A stretch of DNA of 64,000 nt from positions 620,001 to 684,000 of the forward strand of contig CAWINY010000003.1 in assembly GCA_963837635.1 (NCBI GenBank), in the 5' to 3' direction. Below are positions 51,914-63,863 of this stretch, piece after piece. The notes beneath the pieces are model-generated. The model was not told the DNA's origin. It saw only the letters and a list, made by a program, of their open reading frames with translations, and ran no database searches. Both the position numbers and the translations under genes were made by a program. Within the stretch, counting starts at the first letter, position 1. Each line of letters starts with the position of its first letter. This stretch comes from CAWINY01 sp963837635 (lineage in GTDB: Bacteria; Acidobacteriota; Terriglobia; Terriglobales; Acidobacteriaceae).

Positions 51914-54448
51914 CTAAGCCCCTGCAAACGCCAAGGCCAGCAGCGCCTTCTGCTCCAGTTCGTGCGCCTTGGCGGAGCCGGTGGCCGGACTGGCGCTGGC
52001 GGTGCGCTTGACCGAGCGCACGGGCAGCGGCTTCGCCAGGCGGCGCAGCTTGGGTATCACGAACGACAGCGCCCCCTGGTTAGCGGGCTCTTCCTGCACC
52101 CAGACCACCTCGCGGGCGTTGGGATGCTTGCGCAGTTCGGCAGTCAGCTCCGCCTCTGGGAAGGGGTAGAGCTGGTCGAGGTAGAAAATGGCGCTGCGTT
52201 TGTCGCCGAGTCGCTTGCGCTCGCCCCGCAGTTCGTGGCCGATCTTGCCGGAGCAAAGCAGCACGCGGTCGGCGTTGTGGATCTCATCGTCAGGGACGAC
52301 GCGCAGGAAAGCCGCGCGGCTGAAGTCGGCGATGGGCGAGGAGGCATCGGGGTGGCGCAGCATGCTCTTCGGCGTGAACACGATCAGAGGTTTGCGCCAC
52401 TTGCTCAGCGCTTGCCGCCGCAGCAGGTGGAAGTACTGCGCGGCGTTCGAGGGCTGGCAGATCTGGATGTTGTCGTTGGCGGCCAACTGCAAATAGCGTT
52501 CGATGCGGGCGCTGGAGTGCTCCGGCCCCTGGCCCTCGTGGCCATGCGGCAGCAGCATCACCAGGCCGGAGAGCAGTCCCCATTTGTCCTCGCTGGAGAC
52601 CAGGAACTGGTCGATGATAATCTGCGCCCCGTTGGCGAAGTCGCCGAACTGCGCCTCCCACAAGGTCAGGGTTTCCGGATAGTCGCGGCTATAGCCATAC
52701 TCGAATCCCAGCACCGCGGCCTCGGAGAGCTCGGAGTTGTAGACCTCGAAGCGCGCCTGATCCTTGTTAAGGTTGCACAGCGGGACGAATTCCAGTTCGT
52801 TCTCGGTGTCGATCAGCACCGCGTGCCGCTGGTTGAAGGTGCCGCGGCGCGAGTCCTGCCCGCTGAGGCGCACCGGCGTTCCGTTCTGTACCAGCGTGCC
52901 GAAGGCCAGCGCCTCGGCCATGCCGTAGTCCACCGGGCGCTTGCCGAAGGCCATCTCCTGGCGCTGCTCCAGCAGCTTCTTAATCTTCGGATGGATGTGG
53001 AAGCCCTCGGGGTAGCGCGTCAGGCAGACGCCCAGTTTCTGCAGTTCCGGCTGACTCACACCGGTCTGGACTTCGTATTCCTGCTTAAAGGGGCCGCCGG
53101 TGTATTTATCCCAGTACTCGGGCAGACTGCGCAGGACCGGGCGCGTCTCCAGTTTCTTGGCTTCCTTGAGCGCGGCATCGTACTCGGCCTTGATCTTCTG
53201 CACCGTCTGTTCCGCGGGCGCACCATCGAGACCGGCGTTGCCGGCATACACCTGCCACAGCGGCGCATGCGCCTTGATCTTGGCGTACAGCACGGGCTGG
53301 GTGATCGAGGCGTCATCGATCTCCGAGTGGCCGTGGCGGCGATAGCCGATCAGGTCCACCACCACGTCGCTGCCGAAGGTGTAGCGATACTCCACCGCCA
53401 TGCGCGCCACGCGCACCACCGCTTCCAGGTCTTCACCATTGACGTGGAAGATCGGGATCGGCAGGCGCTTGGCCATGTCTGCGGCAAAACGCGACGAATG
53501 CAGCTCCCAGGGCTCGGCGGTAAAGCCGAGCAGGTTGTTGGCAATGACATGCAGGGCGCCGCCGACGTAATAACCGTGCAGGTTGCTGAGGTTCAGCGTC
53601 TCGGCCCATATGCCCTGGCCGGCAAAGGCGCCGTCGCCATGAATCTCGATCGGCAGGATGCGGCGCTGCGATTCCTGTTCCGCCGCCGGAGCTTCGGCCC
53701 GGCAGGCGCTATACGGCACGGTGCGAATCTGCTTGGCGCGGGTGCGGCCCAGCGCCACCGGATCTACCGCTTCGAGGTGGCTGGGATTGGAAACCAGATG
53801 CACGTGCAGCGAGTGGCCGTCAGGCGTGATGTAGTCGCCGGTGGAACCGATGTGATACTTCACGTCGCCGCCGCCTAGCACGCTGCGCGGATCGACGTCC
53901 TCGAAATTGGCAAACACTTCGGAAGCCGCGCGGCCCACGATCTGGACCATCACGTTGAGCCGTCCGCGGTGGCTCATCGCCAGCACGGCTTGAACCGCGC
54001 CACGCTGAACCGCGCCCGCCACCATTTCGTCGAGCAGCGGCACCAGCGCCGTGACCCCTTCCATGGAGAAGCGCTTGCTACCCAGATAACGCGCCTGCAG
54101 CGCGCTTTCAAACAGTTCGGCGCGCACCAGTCGTTCCAGGATGCGCTCGCTCTCCTGGCGTGAGAGCGGCACTTCCGTCTCCATGCGCTCCTGGATCCAC
54201 TGGCGGCGCTCGGGCTTGGGGATGTGCATGAACTCGGCGCCGATCGATCCCGCATAGTAGCCGCGCGCTTCGTCGGCGGCAGGCCCCTCGATTCGCAGGT
54301 CGGGATGGCGCGAGGGACGAAGGCTTTCGCCCAGCGGGTCGAGATTGGCTTCCAGGTAGCCCCAGCGACGGAACGCGTCGAAAATGCGCTCGCGCTCCTC
54401 CGGAGTTTCACTTTCGCGGGAAAACGGCTCTTGAATCGCAGTGCTCAT
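51914..54448 (-). CDS. sucA: 2-oxoglutarate dehydrogenase E1 component
   Basis: The protein of about 844 residues is the thiamine-diphosphate E1 enzyme that decarboxylates 2-oxoglutarate in the citric-acid cycle. The ThDP motif is EIHGDGAFAGQGIWAETLNL; other blocks are MSHRGRLNVMVQIVGRAASE, VVVDLIGYRRHGHSEIDDAS and LLPHGHEGQGPEHSSARIER. The N-terminal region is short compared with E. coli SucA (933 residues). The start is taken at MSTAIQEPF (54448); another five codons upstream are possible. No E2 or E3 gene is beside it. Confidence 0.95.
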   Translation of the reverse strand: MSTAIQEPFSRESETPEERERIFDAFRRWGYLEANLDPLGESLRPSRHPDLRIEGPAADEARGYYAGSIGAEFMHIPKPERRQWIQERMETEVPLSRQESERILERLVRAELFESALQARYLGSKRFSMEGVTALVPLLDEMVAGAVQRGAVQAVLAMSHRGRLNVMVQIVGRAASEVFANFEDVDPRSVLGGGDVKYHIGSTGDYITPDGHSLHVHLVSNPSHLEAVDPVALGRTRAKQIRTVPYSACRAEAPAAEQESQRRILPIEIHGDGAFAGQGIWAETLNLSNLHGYYVGGALHVIANNLLGFTAEPWELHSSRFAADMAKRLPIPIFHVNGEDLEAVVRVARMAVEYRYTFGSDVVVDLIGYRRHGHSEIDDASITQPVLYAKIKAHAPLWQVYAGNAGLDGAPAEQTVQKIKAEYDAALKEAKKLETRPVLRSLPEYWDKYTGGPFKQEYEVQTGVSQPELQKLGVCLTRYPEGFHIHPKIKKLLEQRQEMAFGKRPVDYGMAEALAFGTLVQNGTPVRLSGQDSRRGTFNQRHAVLIDTENELEFVPLCNLNKDQARFEVYNSELSEAAVLGFEYGYSRDYPETLTLWEAQFGDFANGAQIIIDQFLVSSEDKWGLLSGLVMLLPHGHEGQGPEHSSARIERYLQLAANDNIQICQPSNAAQYFHLLRRQALSKWRKPLIVFTPKSMLRHPDASSPIADFSRAAFLRVVPDDEIHNADRVLLCSGKIGHELRGERKRLGDKRSAIFYLDQLYPFPEAELTAELRKHPNAREVVWVQEEPANQGALSFVIPKLRRLAKPLPVRSVKRTASASPATGSAKAHELEQKALLALAFAGA

Positions 54449-54483
54449 GGTTGATGAATCCAAGGTTGATCACACCCAACTCT

Positions 54484-54600
54484 TTGTCATTCCGAGCGGA
54501 GCGAGGAATCGCTCTTACTGCTGGCACGCATGGGGATTCCTCCCCTTCGCTTCGCTCAGGGCTCGACTTCAAGCCTCGGCTCACTCGCTCGGAATGACAA
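54484..54600. repeat. Interspersed palindromic repeat (TGTCATTCCGAGCG family)
   Basis: TTTGTCATTCCGAGCGGAGC and its match TCGCTCGGAATGACAA lie at the ends; the middle contains a GGCTCGACTTCAAGCCTCGG hairpin. The 534-bp gap 54464-54997 contains no gene. Confidence 0.8.
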
Positions 54601-54762
54601 CTAAGACAGCGTCCTACTAGAAACTGATGTATCTGCGATCGCCATTATGATCGCCTAGTCAACTGATGCACATACGCTGCAGCCGGACTCTGTAAGTCAT
54701 TGCTCGTAAGCGGTCGGTCGATACCCGTAAACGATCATGGTGATAACGCCATTCCCAAGGCT

Positions 54763-54939
54763 GTCATCCTGAGCGAGCCCGAGCGCAGCGAGGGCGAGTC
54801 GAAGGACCTTGTGGTTCCGTGTACAAAACACATGTTGCTTCGACTCGCCGGATCGCGAAAAGCACGCGATCCGTCTCGCTCAGCATGACAAAGTCGCTGG
54901 TGCCCCACATCTGCGAAAGGCGCGCAGATGTGGGGCACC
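54763..54939. repeat. Adjacent repeats of two families in the sucA-manA gap
   Basis: The left part (54763-54890) is a GTCATCCTGAGCG-type element with a degenerate right arm (TCTCGCTCAGCATGACAAAG). The right part (54899-54939) is a perfect 16-bp hairpin GGTGCCCCACATCTGC and GCAGATGTGGGGCACC, the same family found inside tgt and mnmG. Confidence 0.8.
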
Positions 54940-54997
54940 CTCCAACAACCAAAAGCGTTCTTGACAGTCAGCTTAGGAAGCCGCGAGATGCGAGCCT

Positions 54998-55945
54998 TTA
55001 CGGTAACCGCGCGCGCAGGAATTCTACACTCCACTGAGGACGCACGCTGCTGGCGGGCGACGAGGCCGGGATGACCACGGCATCGCCGCGCGAAAAGGTG
55101 ACCGGCGGGTGCCCGGGACATTCGACGACGCCACAGCCTTCGATAGCGACCAGTATCTGGACAGAGCGCAGGTCTTGCGGGACACTCCAGCGCTGATCCT
55201 TTTCGAAACGGAACCTCTCCACCACGAAGGACGGCGACTCGACCAGCCGTTCGTTACCATTGGCGGTCACCGGCGCGACCTTGCCCGCTGCGGTCCGCGG
55301 CTTCACCGCCTTGAGCCCTTGCTCGACGTGCAGCTCGCGCGGGCGGCCGTAATCGTAGAGCCGAAAAGTCGTATCGGAGTTCTGCTGCGTCTCGACCAGG
55401 ATGGAGCCGGGGCCGATGGCGTGCACGGTCCCGGCATCGACGAAGATCATTTCCCTGGGATGCACCTCAAGCCAGTTCATCAATTCCTCGGCGCGGGTCT
55501 GCGCGATGGCCTCGCGGAACTGTTCGCGCGTCACTCCCGCCTTCAGGCCCAGGCCGACCTGCGCGCCGGGCTCGGCTTCGAGCACGTACCAGCATTCGGT
55601 CTTTCCGCAAGGCAGGCCCAGCTCGCGTGCGCCGTCGTCGTCGGGATGCACCTGTACCGAAAGCTTGTCGCGGGGGAAGAGCAGCTTGACCAGTAGAGGG
55701 AAGCGCTCGTCGCGAGCGGCAGTGCCGTTCAAAGCGCGCCCGTGAAGCAGGGCGAGCTCGCCCAGGCTCTTGCCGGTAAGCGGGCCGTTGGCGATCAGGC
55801 AGTTATCGCCCGTGAGCCAAGCTTCGCCGATGGGCGACTCGCCGGGATGGACATGGCGGTCGTAGATGGGCGCCAGATCGCGCGCCCCCCAGGGCCGCGC
55901 GTAGAACTCCGGCATCATCAGCAGCGGATACAGTTCCATAGACAC
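54998..55945 (-). CDS. manA: Mannose-6-phosphate isomerase, class I (Bacillus type)
   Basis: The 315-residue protein interconverts mannose-6-phosphate and fructose-6-phosphate. Zinc ligands and signature text appear as SVQVHPDDDGARELG, GKTECWYVLEAEPGAQVGLG and FVDAGTVHAIGPGSILVETQ with QNSDTTFRLYDYGR. It is the short form without the mannose-1-phosphate guanylyltransferase domain. It is a single gene between two repeat-rich gaps. Confidence 0.92.
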   Translation of the reverse strand: MSMELYPLLMMPEFYARPWGARDLAPIYDRHVHPGESPIGEAWLTGDNCLIANGPLTGKSLGELALLHGRALNGTAARDERFPLLVKLLFPRDKLSVQVHPDDDGARELGLPCGKTECWYVLEAEPGAQVGLGLKAGVTREQFREAIAQTRAEELMNWLEVHPREMIFVDAGTVHAIGPGSILVETQQNSDTTFRLYDYGRPRELHVEQGLKAVKPRTAAGKVAPVTANGNERLVESPSFVVERFRFEKDQRWSVPQDLRSVQILVAIEGCGVVECPGHPPVTFSRGDAVVIPASSPASSVRPQWSVEFLRARLP

Positions 55946-56102
55946 GGGATAGAGTACCGCAGCTGCAACCTAATCGTCAGCCTTCAGCCATCAGCCGTCA
56001 GGGAAACCGTTCACAGCCGGGGGGCGCAGAGAAAAGGAATCTCACACGTTGAGATCGATGAAGAAAATACCTAATTTCTGATAGCTGATAGCTGATAGCC
56101 AA

Positions 56103-56130
56103 AAAGGGCGACCCATTCGGATCGCCCTTT
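56103..56130. terminator. Terminator after the aminotransferase gene
   Basis: AAAGGGCGA and TCGCCCTTT are separated by 10 bases; on the minus strand the hairpin is followed by TTTTTGGC. It ends transcripts of the aminotransferase gene 50 bp away, and could work in the other direction too. Confidence 0.8.
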
Positions 56131-56177
56131 CTATTTGCTCGCTCTTCGCGTCTTTGCGCCTTCGCGTCAACGCCGCC

Positions 56178-57371
56178 TTACAGCGCGGCGAAGAATTTCT
56201 TCATGCGCTCGACGCCCTTGTCGATATTCGCTGGAGTGGTCGGGTACGAGATGCGCAGGTGCTCTTCGGTGCCGAAGGCCTCGCTGGGCACGCAGATCAC
56301 GCCCGCCTCGCGCAGCAGGCGGCCGGCGACTTCCGACGAGCTGCCCGCGCCGGGTTTGCCGAGATAGGCGCTGATGTTCGGATAGCAGTAGAAGGCGCCC
56401 ATGGGCGTCTGCACCGTGACGTTCGGGATGCTGCGCAGACCGGCCAGCACGCGGTCGCGGAGTTGGATGTATTCCTTCACCATCTCGGCCACGCACTGCT
56501 GCGAACCGTTCAGCGCGGCTACGCCTGCCTTTTGCGTGATCGAGTTCGGGTTGGAGGTGCTCTGCGACTGCAGCTTGCTCATGGCCGCGATCACCGGCTT
56601 GGGTCCCATGGCGAAGCCAAGCCGCCAGCCGGTCATGGCGTAGGTCTTGGAGAGCGAACCGACCACGACCATGCGGTCCTTGTCATCGGTGAGCCCGCCC
56701 AGCGAGAAGGGCTTGCCGGTGAAGTCCAGATAGACGTAGCACTCGTCGCTCACCACCCAAATGTTCTTGCGGCGCGCCATGCGCACGATGGCGGTCAGAT
56801 CCTCGGAGTTCAGCACCGCGCCCGCCGGGTTGCTGGGCGAGTTGAGGATGATCATCTTGGTGCGCGGGGTGACGGCGCGCTCCACCGCTTCGGCGGTCAG
56901 GGAGAAGCCGTTGGACTCGTCGGTTTGCACGTAAACCGGCACGCCGCCGCAGTATTGGATCATGTCCTTGAAGGAGACCCAGTAGGGCACCGGGATGATG
57001 ACTTCGTCGCCATGCTCGACCAGCACCTGGAACAGGTTGAACAGCGCCTGCTTGCCGCCGGTGGAGGCGACGGCCTCTTCCGGCTTGTAGGCGCTGCCGA
57101 AGTCCTGGGCGTGGCGATCGACGATGGCTTGGCGCAGTTCTATCGTGCCCGGGACGGCGGTATAGCGGCTAAAGTTCGCCTGGATGGCAGCGATGGCCGC
57201 GTCGCGGATGTGCTGGGGCGTGTCGAAATGCGGCTCGCCCGCGCCGAACTCTACCAGGTCGGCGCCGCCGGCGCGCAGCCGCGCGGCTTCCGCCGCCACC
57301 GCCATGGTGGCCGAGACTTCGATCCGGTTGACGCGGTTGGTAAGTGGGAAGGATTGCGATGGTGATGCCAT
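56178..57371 (-). CDS. aspC: Aspartate/aromatic-type aminotransferase (class I, PLP)
   Basis: The 397-residue protein has the class I aminotransferase pattern: FGAGEPHFDTPQHIRDAAIA, NSPSNPAGAVL, and VVGSLSKTYAMTGWRLGFAM with the PLP-binding lysine. It is of the AspC/AspAT I-gamma group common outside the enterobacteria and most likely makes aspartate from oxaloacetate; aromatic substrates are possible. It starts 25 bp downstream of coaD on the same strand. Confidence 0.9.
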   Translation of the reverse strand: MASPSQSFPLTNRVNRIEVSATMAVAAEAARLRAGGADLVEFGAGEPHFDTPQHIRDAAIAAIQANFSRYTAVPGTIELRQAIVDRHAQDFGSAYKPEEAVASTGGKQALFNLFQVLVEHGDEVIIPVPYWVSFKDMIQYCGGVPVYVQTDESNGFSLTAEAVERAVTPRTKMIILNSPSNPAGAVLNSEDLTAIVRMARRKNIWVVSDECYVYLDFTGKPFSLGGLTDDKDRMVVVGSLSKTYAMTGWRLGFAMGPKPVIAAMSKLQSQSTSNPNSITQKAGVAALNGSQQCVAEMVKEYIQLRDRVLAGLRSIPNVTVQTPMGAFYCYPNISAYLGKPGAGSSSEVAGRLLREAGVICVPSEAFGTEEHLRISYPTTPANIDKGVERMKKFFAAL

Positions 57372-57395
57372 GAAAGTCTCCGTCGGTTATGGGGA

Positions 57396-57986
57396 TTACT
57401 TGGAACTTGAAGTCTTGAGGGCTGTCACGCTCTTCGGCAGGCCCCCGGTTTGCGCTTGCTGAGGGCCACGCAACTTGCCCTTGAGTTTCCGGCGCAGCCG
57501 CTCTTCCACCAGGTCGGGCACCATGCCGTGCACCGGGCCGCCCAGCCGGGCAAGATTCTTCACAGTACGCGAACTCAGGTACGAGTAGCTTTCCGCCGCA
57601 GGCAGAAAAACCGTCTCTAACGTGGGCTCGAGTTTGCGGTTCATAAGCGCCATTTGCAGTTCGAACTCGTAGTCGCTGATGGCTCGGATGCCACGAAGAA
57701 CGGCTGTGGCGCCGACCTTGCGGGCAAAATCGACCAGCAGCCCCTTAAACGTGTCTACCCGGACGTTATCCCAGCGCCCGATCATCGCCCCGATCATGTC
57801 AATCCGCTCGGCCACGCTGAATAGCGGAGCGTCCTTGTCCTCGTTGCGCAGAATGGCGACGATCACCTCGTCGAACAGCCGGCTGCCACGGTCGATCAGA
57901 TCCAGATGGCCGTTAGTCAGCGGGTCGAACGAGCCGGGATAAATGGCGATGACGCGCTTCAACTCACCTCTTTTTGGGAAGGCCAC
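57396..57986 (-). CDS. coaD: Phosphopantetheine adenylyltransferase
   Basis: CoaD catalyses the penultimate step of coenzyme A synthesis. The nucleotidyltransferase motif YPGSFDPLTNGHLDLIDRG and the second motif YSYLSSRTVKNLARLGG are intact. At 196 residues it is about 30 longer than the typical 160-168 because of a basic tail (KLKGKLRGPQQAQTGGLPKS). A start at the GTG (57953) would also fit; the chosen ATG is upstream. Directly upstream is a repeat-rich gap. Confidence 0.94.
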   Translation of the reverse strand: MAFPKRGELKRVIAIYPGSFDPLTNGHLDLIDRGSRLFDEVIVAILRNEDKDAPLFSVAERIDMIGAMIGRWDNVRVDTFKGLLVDFARKVGATAVLRGIRAISDYEFELQMALMNRKLEPTLETVFLPAAESYSYLSSRTVKNLARLGGPVHGMVPDLVEERLRRKLKGKLRGPQQAQTGGLPKSVTALKTSSSK

Positions 57987-58203
57987 AAGGCCTTGCTACG
58001 ATTCTAAGCTCGATGCCCGGATGCGGCAAGCCAAGCGTTCTTCGTTCGCCGTTCCACGTTTTCCGTTTCCCGTTGGATCGGGGACAGTAATAGGGAAGGG
58101 TATATAAAAAGAACGGAAGAACCTGAGTCAGGTAGCAGGATCCGTAAACCCATGGGTCTGGGGTAACGGGGAACGAAAACGCGGAACGGCGTACGGTCCG
58201 CGC

Positions 58204-58371
58204 TCAGTGTCCGGAACCGGCGGCCACGCTGGTCAGTGGCGGAGCAACCGGGTGCTGCGGGCGATGCATGGCGTGCAGGATCGCGTTGCATACGGCCCAA
58301 CCCAGCGCCACTCCCAAAACCATGGCAAGTACAATGGTTAACAGCAGAACCGTCGATAACATCAGGGCCGT
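58204..58371 (-). CDS. Small single-helix membrane protein
   Basis: A GTG start at 58371 has GGTGGAG 6 bases upstream and gives a 55-residue product with one membrane helix (MLSTVLLLTIVLAMVLGVAL) and a short tail with HRPQHPVAPPL. The alternative ATG is three codons on. No family is recognised; it is likely to be a real small membrane gene. Confidence 0.55.
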   Translation of the reverse strand, partial: TALMLSTVLLLTIVLAMVLGVALGWAVCNAILHAMHRPQHPVAPPLTSVAAGSGH

Positions 58372-58808
58372 CACAATGCTCTCCACCTTTTGGGATGCCG
58401 GAGTTGCTCCGGATGTTCGCCAGGGTCTCTGGCCAGAACCACTCTTGAGCCTGAGTGTCTGGATTGAGTATCGCCCATCCAGAGCTCTTGCGGCAGCAGT
58501 ATTTTGCCTGAAAGCCGCCTCCAGAGTGCCCTTAGGCCATGTCCTTCTGCGTTTTCCGTTTTCTGTTCCCCGCTTACCACCGCATCGTGCGCCTTGGCCA
58601 ACGGGAAACGGAGCACGGAAAGCAGTTTTCACTGTACCCCGGTTTGACCCTGCCGAGAGGTAATCAATAAGATACGGGAGTACATAAAGCTAGCCATCAG
58701 CCGTCAGCCATCAGGAAAGCTGCCAACCGGGTATTAATAGAAGTTGTGAAACATTGAGCCACCCGGAATCGGGTTTTCCTGACGGCTGACGGCTGAACGC
58801 TTCGAAAA
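58372..58808. other. Repeat-rich gap upstream of uvrA
   Basis: It contains CCGTTTTCTGTTCCCCGC and GGGAAACGGAGCACGGAAA (about 58555-58625), and GCCATCAGCCGTCAGCCATC (58690) answered by CCTGACGGCTGACGGCTGAA (58779). These are two more interspersed repeat families; no gene is seen. Confidence 0.6.
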
Positions 58809-61616
<2,808 letters not shown>

Positions 61617-61631
61617 GGCGATACCTCTAAG

Positions 61632-61728
61632 AATTGTCATTCCGAGCGGAGCGAGGAATCTGCATTTTGATTGACGTTGGCAAAACTGCAGATGCCTCGC
61701 GCCAAAACCCGGCGCTCGGAATGACAAC
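61632..61728. repeat. Interspersed palindromic repeat (TGTCATTCCGAGCG family) after uvrA
   Basis: AATTGTCATTCCGAGCGGAG plus CGAGGAATC at the left and CGGCGCTCGGAATGACAAC at the right; the inner text is divergent. It follows the uvrA stop by 15 bp. Confidence 0.78.
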
Positions 61729-61775
61729 CTCTTAGGCTGCCAATGACGCGCCTCCCGATGTGTACAATCGCCTCG

Positions 61776-62573
61776 ATGGAGCTTGACGACCACTCCGAGC
61801 CCGAGCCCATGCCATCATTCGTGCTGCCGCGGCGCGAGGACGATCCCGTCTGGAGCGGGTGGGACGTGCTGCTCATCGGCTGCGTTGCATTCTTTACTAT
61901 CGTGATTCTCTCGTTGGTGGCGCTGTGGCTGGCGCATCACACACCCTCACTGCGCGGCCTGACCGCCGACGAGCAGGCGCAGCTCACCATTCTTGTCGTC
62001 CCCGCGCAGATGGGGGCTTACGGCGTCGTGCTGCTGTTCATGTTCGCGCTGGTCCGGCACAGGTGCGGCCGGCCCTTCTGGAAAGAGGTGCACTGGCGAT
62101 GGCCGGGCAAGCGCGGGCTGATCTTCGCCGCCGCCGGGAGCGTGCTCGCGCTGGCCATCGAGTTGAGCTCCGACCTGCTTCCCATTCCCAAGGCGCTGCC
62201 CATCGAGAAGTTTTTTCATGGCCCGGTGGATGCCTACCTGATGGCCGCGCTAGGAGTGCTCGCCGCGCCGCTGATCGAAGAGCTGTTTTTTCGCGGATTT
62301 CTTTATCCGGTGGCCGCGCGCCGCATGGGCGTGCCCTTGGGCATCGTGTTCACCGCCGCCGTCTTCGCGGTGATTCACGCTTCGCAATTGGGACACGCCT
62401 GGGGCCCGCTCCTGCTGCTGTTCGTGGTGGGACTGGTGCTGACCATCACCCGCGCCCGCACCGGCTCGGTCGCCCGCAGCTATTTGATTCACGTCTCGTA
62501 CAACTTCACCCTGTTCGCGCTGATGTTCTACGCCACCGGCGGGTTTAGGCACCTGGAACGGCTCAACCAATAG
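61776..62573 (+). CDS. CPBP-family intramembrane protease
   Basis: The 265-residue protein has about seven membrane helices and the CPBP/Rce1 motifs: LIEELFFRGFLYP (EExxxR), AVIHASQLGHAWGPLLLLF with the first His, and YLIHVSYNFTLFALMF with the last His/Asn. Bacterial members cleave membrane or signal-like peptides, or serve in bacteriocin immunity. The start at MELDDHSEPEP places an acidic cytoplasmic tail before the first helix. Confidence 0.88.
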   Translation: MELDDHSEPEPMPSFVLPRREDDPVWSGWDVLLIGCVAFFTIVILSLVALWLAHHTPSLRGLTADEQAQLTILVVPAQMGAYGVVLLFMFALVRHRCGRPFWKEVHWRWPGKRGLIFAAAGSVLALAIELSSDLLPIPKALPIEKFFHGPVDAYLMAALGVLAAPLIEELFFRGFLYPVAARRMGVPLGIVFTAAVFAVIHASQLGHAWGPLLLLFVVGLVLTITRARTGSVARSYLIHVSYNFTLFALMFYATGGFRHLERLNQ

Positions 62574-62624
62574 TCTTCAATTTCTGATGGATGATTTCTG
62601 ATTTGTGAATGCCCAGGGAACTGC

Positions 62625-62655
62625 CCCACTCAAGCTAACAACGGGCTTGAGCGGG
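62625..62655. repeat. Single CCCACTCAAGC-family hairpin
   Basis: CCCACTCAAGC and GCTTGAGCGGG surround TAACAACGG; related to the double hairpin at 51160-51246. ATTTCTGATGGATGATTTCT words precede it, another repeat family. Confidence 0.6.
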
Positions 62656-62746
62656 CCACCCGCGGGGGGCGCGATCCTGTTAACTTGCGGTTTGCGCGGA
62701 AGGTCGTTTTCAATCTCATTGATTGAAAACGCGAGTAACTGATTCT

Positions 62747-63064
62747 ATGCTGAGGCTCATGACTGAGACGTGGATTGACGCGCAGATGTTCGACAGTGTT
62801 TTCGCGGGCGGGGCTGTAACTGAGCAGCGCCTAGAAGAAGCTAGTGTGCTGGTTATGCAGTTGGCGCAACGGAACAAGGACGCTGCTCAGAGTGCGGAAC
62901 GGCTGTTAGCACGAATCGTGCTCTCGGCAATAGCCGATGGACTTTGTGCGAAACCCCAAGAGTGCGCTGCCACATATTTTGAGTTGATGCGGGCGGCATT
63001 TGGCGAGCCGACGCTCTTGGACAGCGTGAAAGACAGGCTTTTGGGACAGGATCGGACGGAGTGA
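62747..63064 (+). CDS. Helical protein of unknown function
   Basis: This 105-residue reading is alpha-helical by composition (EEASVLVMQLAQRNKDAAQS, RLLARIVLSAIADGL) with two cysteines near its middle (GLCAKPQECAATY). Third-position GC is visibly lower than in neighbours, as in recently acquired genes. The ribosome-binding site is weak and a start at MTETWIDAQMF is equally possible. The gene could be real or an accident. Confidence 0.4.
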   Translation: MLRLMTETWIDAQMFDSVFAGGAVTEQRLEEASVLVMQLAQRNKDAAQSAERLLARIVLSAIADGLCAKPQECAATYFELMRAAFGEPTLLDSVKDRLLGQDRTE

Positions 63065-63139
63065 GTCGTAAATGCGGTGAGGTTAGTCAAGGCAAGAGAT
63101 TCCTCTGTGTCTCCGTGTCTCTGTGGTAGGTTTTTACTA

Positions 63140-63733
63140 ATGACCACGGCTCGGGAACAACTGCTGCGATTGCTGGCGGAGAAGTCGTTTCGCCTCGGCG
63201 AGTTCAAGCTGTCGTCCGGCGGCACCAGCGACTACTACATCGACTGCCGCACGACCACGCTGGATGCCAACGGCTCACGCCTCACCGGACAGGCCGTGCT
63301 CGACGAGATCCGCGCCCGTGGCTGGCATCCCGACGCCATCGGCGGGCTCACCATGGGCGCCGACCCAATCGCGGTCAGCGCGGCGGTGCTCAGCGAGGGC
63401 AAGCTGAATGCCTTTCTGGTGCGCAAGGCGGAGAAGGCGCACGGTACCGGACAGCGCGTCGAAGGTTTCCGCGTGAAGGGGGCGAAGGTCGTCATCGTGG
63501 ATGACGTTTGCACCACCGGCGCCTCCACCATCCAGGCCATCGAGGCAGCCCGGGAATTCGGATTCGAGATCGTCGGCGTGATGTGCCTGGTCGAGCGCGA
63601 AGAGGCCGGCGGGCGCGCCAAGGTGGAGAAGGCGGCCTCGCCCGCGCCATTTGTTTCCATGTTCACCGCCAACGACGTGCGCCGCGAGCATATCAAGGTG
63701 GTCCCGACGAAACTCGCCGCTCAAGACGCGTAA
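63140..63733 (+). CDS. pyrE: Orotate phosphoribosyltransferase
   Basis: The 197-residue protein converts orotate and PRPP to orotidine monophosphate in pyrimidine synthesis. The PRPP motif is VVIVDDVCTTGASTIQAIEA; the N-terminal EFKLSSGGTSDYYIDCRT and the ADPIAVSAAVL loop are typical. The ATG at 63140 gives MTTAREQLLRLLAEKSF; the longer reading from 63077 overlaps repeat text. Confidence 0.95.
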   Translation: MTTAREQLLRLLAEKSFRLGEFKLSSGGTSDYYIDCRTTTLDANGSRLTGQAVLDEIRARGWHPDAIGGLTMGADPIAVSAAVLSEGKLNAFLVRKAEKAHGTGQRVEGFRVKGAKVVIVDDVCTTGASTIQAIEAAREFGFEIVGVMCLVEREEAGGRAKVEKAASPAPFVSMFTANDVRREHIKVVPTKLAAQDA

Positions 63734-63739
63734 GACCTG

Positions 63740-63841
63740 CCACAGAGACACAGAGAAAAAGCAGGTCCTTCGCTTCGCTCAGGATGACAATTCATTCATT
63801 GGATGAAAATTCATTCGTCCTCTCTGTCTCTGTGTCTGTGG
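63740..63841. repeat. Nested repeats between pyrE and mtnA
   Basis: An outer pair CCACAGAGACACAGAGA and TCTCTGTCTCTGTGTCTGTG encloses a GCAGGTCCTTCGCTTCGCTC plus AGGATGACAATT element. Element in element again. Confidence 0.8.
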
Positions 63842-63863
63842 TAGATTTTTCAAAAGGGATCCC